64,000 bases of DNA from Ascochyta rabiei (taxonomy: Eukaryota > Ascomycota > Dothideomycetes > Pleosporales > Didymellaceae), in NCBI RefSeq assembly GCF_004011695.2, contig NC_082423.1:1-64000 (forward strand). The letters are read 5' to 3'. The notes beneath the pieces were generated by a model. That model saw only the letters and a list, made by a program, of their open reading frames with translations, ran no database searches and was not told the origin of the DNA. The position numbers and the translations under genes are program-made. Positions 56,071 through 64,000 of the stretch are shown here, piece after piece. How positions within the stretch are numbered: position 1 is the stretch's first letter; every line of letters begins with the position of its first letter.

Positions 56071-58339
56071 ATTAAAAAACCCCTGTATGGAAAAAGTATA
56101 GTTAAGTGAAGGTATTTAGCCTTTTTAGTCCCCCCCTTTTTTATACTTTAACCTTAACGTCTTATTACGCAGTCTAAGCAGTTACTTTATTATTTTCTAG
56201 TATTGTTTTAGCGCTTCTTTAGAAAGATTTGTGCTAATTTCCTAGGAATTTTCTAAGTTAGGGAATCTGTCCTATTTAATAAGGTATTCCTACTGTCTGT
56301 TAGCTAATTACCTTCTATTAAGGACTTTTTCTACATCCTATACCTTCTCTTCCCTCTTAACTATAGGTTCTTATATTTGTTCCTGTATAATTAGGAGTGA
56401 ACTTCTTAGTGTGTATAGGTCTAGTAGTAACGCATAGAATACTAGATAGATCCCTTTTATTCCTGGTAGGTCTACTCTATATGCACTAGGGCTAATCTAG
56501 GCTGTAATAGTCCTAGGTCCTAGGTATTTCTAGTCTAGCTTCTTTTTTAGGCGTACTGTCCTAATGTTCTTACTAAAGACTAGTACTTTGTCGCCTACTT
56601 TAAAGGGTGCTAGTAGTTGTTTCTTATCTAAGTGTTTCTTTTAATACTTGTTTAACTTTTCTATGTTTACTTTGCAGGTAGCCTGTAAGGCAATAACTCT
56701 AGCGGCTAATTCCTTCGCAAGGGGAGATTCTCCGCCTTTTAATGCTAAAGTAGGCCAATCTATGCTCCTTAGATCTATACTGTAACAGGCTTAGAAAGGT
56801 GTTATATTTATAGATGCGTAAATGCTATTATTATACGCAAATTCCGCAATTAAAATCTATAGGGCCTAATTGTCTTATTCTAGAGTATAGTAGCAACGTA
56901 AGTACTGTTTAAGAGTCTGATTTTGCCTTTCTGTTTAGCTATTGGTCTAGGGATAATAGGCGAATGTTAAGACTTGTCTTAAGTTTAAATAGTGGCTAAA
57001 GGTTTCCTACATCTTTAAGTTTATCAGCGGCCCCTAATCTAAGATAATTTGTGCTGGCGCGCTGTGTAGTTAGATAATTTCTCTAATCTAGGCATATGCT
57101 AGATCTCTTCTATCCTAATTAGCCCTACCTAGTATGTAGTTTAACATTTTTGTTAATTTGTAAACCACTACTAGTATAGAGTTGTACACTAACCTAGCCA
57201 CCTTACTAGAGGGTAATTCTGTAATAAAATCTATTGTTACGTCCTCCTATAGTTAGCTTAGCACTAGCAAAAGTTGTAATAACCTGTACAGTTTGTGTTA
57301 GGCAGCAGTTAATCTCCTACATACTAAGCAGTTGTAGCAGTAGTTAGATACGTCCTTAGTAACGCTCTTCTAGGTGTATCTGCGCTAAATCTTCTCTAAG
57401 GTCCTTTGTGCTCTAAAGTGTCCTAATATTAGGTTATTGTAACATTCTTTAATAACTTACACCTTATCTTCTAGTTTTATAAGCAAGATGTGCTTCTCTT
57501 TAGCTATATTGTCTTTTCCTAGGTTATTTGGTCCTATTTTAACGTTGCTTAACTGTTTTTAGTACTAGAGATTTTGTCTGTGTTATCTAAGTCTGTTGTT
57601 AGCTTTGTGTAACTGTTCTCTCTTAATTCTTCTCTTTTAATATCCCTTATGTTCTTTTTTACCCTTATAGACAAACAAAGGGTTATAGCCGCTACTAGGG
57701 GAGTATTAGGGTTCCTCTAGTTAGGATCTCCTAAAGTAGTTATATAAAAACCTTATTGTACTTTTATTAGAGGTCTTATGCCTTTCTTATGTAATTAAGA
57801 CGCTGTAAGGGTCTATCCACAGGGTTTGTAGACCCTAGGCAGTAAATAATTACAAAGTTAAACTTAGATAACACTAGGTATACCCTTACTTGCTAATAGC
57901 TAAGAACCTTTATCTCTATAAACTATTTTATGTTTTAGTAGTCTGTTAAGATCTTAAAGAAGGTACTGTCTAAGTATCTTCGCTAATACTATAGGCTTTA
58001 GACAATTACAAGAAGTTTCTAGTTATAAGTATTATAGTTGTACTTAGCTTAGATTAACTTCTTTAAATAGATGTCTACAGGCCTCTATTAGGCCGGCTTC
58101 CCCTCCCTAGGGACTAGTTAACTAAGCATTCCTGAGATAGCGCCTCTAGAGGCATCTACTTCTATCCTAGTCTGTCTCCTAGGTATAAAATAAACTAAGA
58201 TTAGTATGTTAATAAATCAATCCTTTATGTTCTAGAAAGTTTATAGGGATTTTTTACTTAGCTTAAGATACTAACTCTCCTCCTTTCTTATTGCTTAACC
58301 AGATTTGGCCAAATTTGGCCCTCTCTAGGTTAATTAGGT
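56071..58339 (-). mobile_element. Gypsy-1 element, RT end, RNase H, integrase, chromodomain, decayed
   Basis: Right to left: the end of reverse transcriptase (LTQRGPN at the edge, about 58330), RNase H with RIEVDASRGAISGML (about 58150), an integrase zinc region (LGHFRAQRTLEKI, about 57400), and an integrase core with ISDRGPL (about 57040) and YHPWTNGQTERQ (about 56940). A chromodomain-like EYLIKWDRFPNLENSWE lies at about 56280. The body is cut at 58341 by pogo-like copy 3. Stops are frequent. Confidence 0.85.
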
Positions 58340-58341
58340 TA

Positions 58342-60188
58342 ACGTGTTTCACCACCGAGCGGTCACCACCACCGAGCGGTCACATCTCACCAACATTGCG
58401 ACTATCACAGACTATTACAACAATGCCACCACAACGCAACGCGCAATTAACCTACAACAAAGGCACACTCTACCTTGCTATCCAGGCTACCTAAGCTACC
58501 CCTCCTAATACTACAAAACACGTGTCTAGAGTATTTAACGTTCCCTAAACAACGCTAATATAACAACGCGCTAGAAAGCGTGCCTAACGCAACTATTAAC
58601 CTAACTTAAGTAAGCTAGATAAGATAGAGGAGGAGGTAATAGTAGTATGTATACTTAAGCAAGATATGTAAGAAATAGGTGCTATAAGGATTATAGTATA
58701 AGAAATAGCTAATAATCTCCTTACTATATACAGTAAAGGACCTGTTAGTAAGAACTAGGCAGACAGGTTTAGGACTTATACTAAGAAGGTTAAGCTTTAA
58801 CACAGTTGCTTATATAATTGTTAACAAGCCCTAAATAAAGATCTACGCATTATAGAGCTCTAGTTTAAGCTAGTTAGGAATATAAAGGAAAAGTACAGGA
58901 TCCTAGATAAAGATATATATACCTTTAATAAGTCTATTTTTATAATAGGTATAATTGCTACTTAGATAGTCTTTATAGGCTCTAAGAAGAAAAGCAATCC
59001 TAAGAAGATATAGCTAGGTAATTGCAACTAGGTTATAATTATCTAGTGCATCTGCGCTAGTAGGTAGGCTATCCTACCCATTATTATCTTTAGTAGTAAG
59101 GTCCTTATATTAAGCTAGTATGCAGGACTACCTTATAACTAGGTAATTAAAACTAGCACTAACAGCTAGACAATAAATAAGCTTAGTGTAAAGTAGCTAA
59201 AGTACTTTAATGCGTATATAAAGAAGCGTACTGTAGGTGTATACTTTCTGCTAATTATAGACAGCTATAAGAGCTACTAGAGCTACAAATTCTATAAGTA
59301 CTATAAGGAACAGAAGATTATTACTCTCTATATACCTTCTTACTTATTGCACCTACTGTAGCTGTTTAATGTAGGCTGTTTTGCCCCTTTAAAGTAGTCG
59401 TACTCTGCTAAGATTAATAGCTAGGTAAGGTACTCTGTTACGTAAGATAAGAAAGAGACGTTCTTACTAGCCTTTTATATTACTTTTAATAAAGCAATTA
59501 TAAAGGAAAATATCCTAGTAAGCTTTAGAGGCTCTAGTTAAGTACCCTACCACCTAGAGCAAGTGCTATTAAAGCTTAATATGGTGCTTTACACGCTAAC
59601 ACCTCTACTACTAGAGGCTACCCTATAGGAGTTAAAAACGCTAGCCACCCTAAAGGAGATAGAGGCGCAATTAACGCTAGTTTATAAGCGCATACAAAGG
59701 TATAGAGAATTACTAGTTTCTCCTCTTTTATAGGCTATTAATTTGCTTATAAAAGGTATAGCTATTATAGGTTATAATTTAGTATTATAGGCACAGGAAC
59801 TAGCTAGTATTTATAAGGCAATAGCTACTCTAACTAAGTAGCACAGTTATAAAAGAAAGTATATATTAATAGAGGAGAGTCTTATAGTAGGTAACGTACA
59901 GGATTTAATAGCTAAGAAGGACTGTAGTATTAGGGAGGCAGCTAAACAGCCTGTAAAGAGGGTACGTAAGGAGAGGCACTGGAGGCGTTGTAGTAAGACT
60001 AGCTATAACACGCGTACCTGTACAGCAGAAATTATAGATACAGATAATAGCAACACTTCTAAATAGTATATTAGGCTAGAGTAATTATTAGTGTAGTGTT
60101 GTAATGCAGTAGTAATAGTCTGTAATAGTCGCGATTTTGGTGAGGGGTGACCGCTCGGTAGTAGTAACTGCTTAGTGGTAAAACACGT
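58342..60188 (+). mobile_element. Fot1/pogo-like DNA transposon, copy 3 (1,847 bp)
   Basis: Ends ACGTGTTTCACCACCGAGCG...GGTAAAACACGT, flanked by TA. Its first frame is the best kept of the three (MPPQRNAQLTYNKGTL from 58421), but stops follow. Left flank is Gypsy-1, right flank is a different Gypsy element. Same total length as copies 1 and 2. Confidence 0.87.
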
Positions 60189-60190
60189 TA

Positions 60191-63100
60191 GATTGTATAG
60201 AGATCCTGTTAGCTAAGAGCACTATTAGGAGGTTGTCCACCTATAACCTCTTAAGCTTTACAAGTGCGTTAACAATAGGTTTATGTCTACCCTCTACTTT
60301 TCCTATTACTTAAGGGTTATGTGTAGCTGCCTGTACCCTCTTAATCCTATAGATTAAAGTAAGCCTCTTAACTACTTTAGCGAAGTCTAGTCTGCTGTTA
60401 ACTATAAGTCTTCTTAAAGTGCTCTACCTGCAGACAATGTCTTTATATAGGAACTTTGCTACTGTTAATAACTTATTATTATAAAGCGCTCTTGCCTTCA
60501 TCTACCTACTTAAATATTTTCTAGCTGCAACTAGGTACTAGAAGCCTCTGCTTATTAGCATATACACAATATTAATAGTAACTAACTCCTACAGCGTATA
60601 GGAGTAGATACTAGTAAGCATATCCTTTATAATCTTAGTTACTCTAAGTTAGCACTCCTTACACGTAGAGACTTTTCTCTTAACACTTCTGTACATGTTA
60701 AGCTAGTAGTTTTGCTAAGAGACTATAGAGAATACTGCGTTGATACCCTTATAACTAATAGTTTAGTAGATGTCTAATATAACTACAGTTTAGATATCTG
60801 CATTATTAACCACACGCCTAATAGTAATATTCCTTTATGTTTTTTAGAATAAGTAGCTGTCCCTCTTAAAGAAGTTTATAGCTCTCTTCTTCTAAGCCCT
60901 GCACTCTTTCCTACTTAACCTAACTAGAGTCTTTAGGGAGTGTAGAAAAACAGCAATATCTTCTAATTCCTAGGAGTATTTCTGTCTTAGAATCTAGGTA
61001 GTCCTTGTGTTAACCTAGTTACCTAACACCACGTTTGCTATTAGGTTTTTAACAAACTCTTTAACATTAGATTTAGGTTTGTCTAGGTTCTCCTACCCTT
61101 CTAGCTTTAGGTATCTTAATAGTGCGTCTGTAACCATGTTCTTCTTTCCTAGTACATAGCGTATTTTAAAGTCCTAGAGTAGAATTGCAGCAAGCCACCT
61201 GTTTATAACTAAGCCTAGAAGGTCTAACAACAACCTATTTAGCTAGGTAATTAATATTTAGGTATTAGTCTTAATAATAAAGTGTATACTATATAGCTAC
61301 ATCCTAAACTTCTTAAGTACCTAAACAACTACCTTATATTTAAGCTTTATTAAGTGCTACCTAATTTCTGCCTTACACTAGATAGTGCTTTTAAACCTGC
61401 ATAGGTGTTGTTTTCTGTCTAGGCCTATTTGTTTAAGGCATGCTCCTGCACCTTTATTACTTGCATTAACTAAGAGAAACACTAAACTAGGATTTTTATA
61501 AGATATTGTTATAAGCGCAGGTGCGTTAATAATGTGCTCTTTTAGGAGTAACATTAAGCTCTATTTTACATTGCCCTATTGCCATACTGCGTTGTTCTTT
61601 AATAACTAGAATAGTAGCTTTCCCTTTAAGGCAAACAAGGGTATCTAGATGCAGTAGTTCACTATAATTCCTACAAACATCTAGACCTCTGTTAGGTTCT
61701 AACACTCCAGCTAATTTATAATTTTGTTAACTTTCTTTTATGCTAGATATTGTACTTCTACTAAAACTTTGTAGCTAACTACCCCTATTTAATTGTGTCT
61801 CTAGTAGCATTTAAGTCCTAACACTGTGCTACTAGCTCTTTCTACGTCTGTAAGGACCCTATCTAGTTACTAGATGTGCTTAAGCACATATCAACTAACA
61901 CTAGGTAAAGCCTCCTTGCTATTGTAATCTGTCTTTAGACAACTGCTAGTAATATTGTTAAGGAAAAGAAGTGTATTAAGCTAGTAATCCTTAAGAATCT
62001 TCGTTATAATTCTTTAGAATACAGCTACTAAGTTAGTAGCCCCTTAAACTAGGGTATATAATTATAAAAGGCTAATTAGCGTTATAACTACTGTTATGTC
62101 TCTGCTATCTTTGTGCAGTATTATCTAGTTATAACTAGAGAAGAAGTCTATAAGTAATATAATCTTATAGCTAGCAAACCTCTTAGAGAACTTATTTATA
62201 GTTAGTAGGGTTTCTACATCTTAAACAGAGACCCTGTTTATATGTTAAGCGTTGTTAATAAACTAAAATCTACTGTCTTTCTTAGACACTAAATGCTATA
62301 GGTTTATATATTAGCTGTTGCATTACTTAAGTGTTCCTTATTTTAACCTATTATTTAGCATCTTAATAAGTTCTCCTTCTAGACTACTTGCAATAGGGAA
62401 GGTCTTAACCTGCTAAGCTTTAAGTAGGATTATCCTAATTCAGTATAGAGGAGAAACCTCCTTCTTAATCTGCCTCGATTTAGAAAAAATGAAAGCTATA
62501 GTTGCTTCTCTGCTTAGGATTATTTTTTTAAAGAGTGCTATGTTTGCTAGGAATAGAGTATTGCTAAACTTCTAATCTTCTATTCTCTAGGGAGTAAGCC
62601 TCTTTCCTCTTAGGAAAGGGGCATATTACCTTTTAAATAAGTAATTAAAAGGCCTAATGTTATATAGCCTTAAATAAAGTATTAGCTGCTGTTGTTTATA
62701 TGCAACTCTTTTCTAGTCTTCTTAACTAAGTTCTATAGGTTTATTAGGTTATAGATTATTAACAGGTTAAACCTTTACCCCTACTTATTTGTAGAGAGTG
62801 TTAACTTCTTAGTTTCTAACTAAATTATGATAACCTCTTATCCTTAATAATTGTAAGTTTATTTAGGACAGTAAGATAAGGAAGTCCTTATCCGCATGTA
62901 CTTGCCTAGGGTCCCCTCCCTTAGAGATCTATTAGAGACTGCTGGCATTGTTCTGTGTAAAGATGAAACTACTTAGGCCTTTTAAGATTCCTAAATCTAT
63001 AGTTGTACGTAGGAAGTAGTAGTTTACTTCTACTAAGTAACAGAACTCTAGTATTGTTAGGTCTTTACTAGTATCAGAACATCCCAGCCTAATTAAGGAG

Positions 63101-64000
63101 TTCCCCTAACTTTTCCCTTATCCTAGTTATGCTTAACTAGGGTAGAGTAGTAAGGAGATAGGTCTAATGCGATAAAGGTAGCGTTCCTCCTGCTATTATT
63201 AGACATATTATAGCACGCAGTTCTTCTAAAGATATTGTACTATATAGCTAGTCTTACTAATAAGCACTATAGCGTTCTAAGGATAACTAATCCTATTAGG
63301 TTCCTTATAAGTCTAAAGTGCGTTAAGGTTGTAACTTCTTTAATCTAGACTAGGACATTCTACAACGTTCTAACAAATGGATCTATACTACTATTAGCTG
63401 TAATAACGCCCTGCTATTTCTGTATTAGGTGTGTTATTTCTTTGTACACTATTCCTAGCGCTTAAGAAGCACTAAATCCTATTAAATTTATCTAAGCTCT
63501 AGTGTTAATTAAGCAGCTAACTGCATGTAACCTAATATAAGCCTAGTATGTTAGTAAATCTTAGTACACTAGCTTCTCTAACCTAGTAGTTTCTATAGTT
63601 TTAGCTAGCTTATTTAGAGGATCTTTATTGTCCTGTATATTGCTATATGCTTCTACTTAGTAGCTCCTGTAAGCATTCCTCTCTAATCTAACGTTAAAGC
63701 ATTAAGCCCTGCTGTTCTTAATTGCAGAGTAATTTTTGCTAAATTTAGCGCTAGTGCAGACCCTTATAATTTCTAGCTAATTAGCAGTTAACTAGTAAGA
63801 CCTGTTAGCTCCTAATTAGTTAGAACCCCTAGCCCCTAGGATCGCTACGTTAACGCTCCTGCTAACTATTAGGTTAGAGTCTAACTCCTTTATAAGATTC
63901 TGGAACATTGCTTAGATATAACCCTAAGAGACTAAGTCTCTAACAGTAATCCCTTATACTTCTTAACAAAGAATTACTGTTAGAAACTTGTTTTAAGATA
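60191..64000 (-). mobile_element. Gypsy-2 element, integrase, RNase H, reverse transcriptase, decayed, runs off window
   Basis: Right to left: reverse transcriptase (about 62750-61700), RNase H with LVNASNKGAGACLKQIG (about 61470) and VLGKKNMVTDALLRY (about 61130), and an integrase with a CKEC pair (about 60655) and a VIGKVEGRHKPIVNAL segment (about 60290). The family differs from Gypsy-1. Upstream sequence (62800-64000) should be protease and gag but is too decayed to place. It is cut at the left by pogo-like copy 3 and at the right by the window end. Confidence 0.78.

Overview
This window is one end of a chromosome of a filamentous ascomycete. It opens with fifteen CCTAAC telomere repeats on the C-rich strand (1-90). 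Host genes have short GT-AG introns of 45-58 bases, and most of the rest is transposable elements carrying the signature of repeat-induced point mutation (RIP): excess TpA, and Trp/Gln codons turned into TAG/TAA/TGA. The element mix (Tad-type LINEs, Copia and Gypsy elements, Fot1/pogo and Tc1-mariner elements) and the telomere-linked helicase fit a Dothideomycete, perhaps Pleosporales. That placement is an inference from memory of the families.

From the telomere inward, 493-5440 (minus) is a dead telomere-linked RecQ-type helicase (TLH1) and 5755-7533 (plus) a dead, divergently transcribed partner. Both keep a single reading frame, broken only by base substitutions. From about 8100 to 18436 the DNA changes abruptly to an extreme, TpA-rich composition. 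It holds a second, distantly related helicase gene of about 2,170 codons (9343-15853, minus). That gene is open from end to end except for one frame slip in a GAA tract. A three-exon partner gene (16678-17341, plus) diverges from it, and a 52-bp tandem repeat array lies between them. So the same two-gene, divergent architecture occurs twice. The N-terminal half of both helicases carries a pattern matching tyrosine recombinases (RGTE, RQA, then H-x8-Y), which suggests that these are recombinase-helicase mobile modules.

A short island of ordinary host DNA follows (18437-about 21430): a two-exon gene for a 92-residue protein (18713-19043, minus) and a five-exon SRPK-like protein kinase (19674-21135, plus).

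From about 21440 to the end the window is nested, decayed repeats: 5'-truncated Tad-like LINEs with TTAA tails; at least four Copia pieces, one with both 154-bp LTRs (28194-37312); three Fot1/pogo-like elements of identical length (1,847 bp); a second Fot1-like element with a related MITE; a 1.35-kb Tc1-mariner element; another MITE; two Gypsy elements; a LINE-tailed non-autonomous element; and an 894-bp foldback element made of G-rich telomere-like repeats. Several insertions are proven by target-site duplications and by an empty site in another copy inside this window. I saw no tRNA, rRNA or CRISPR.
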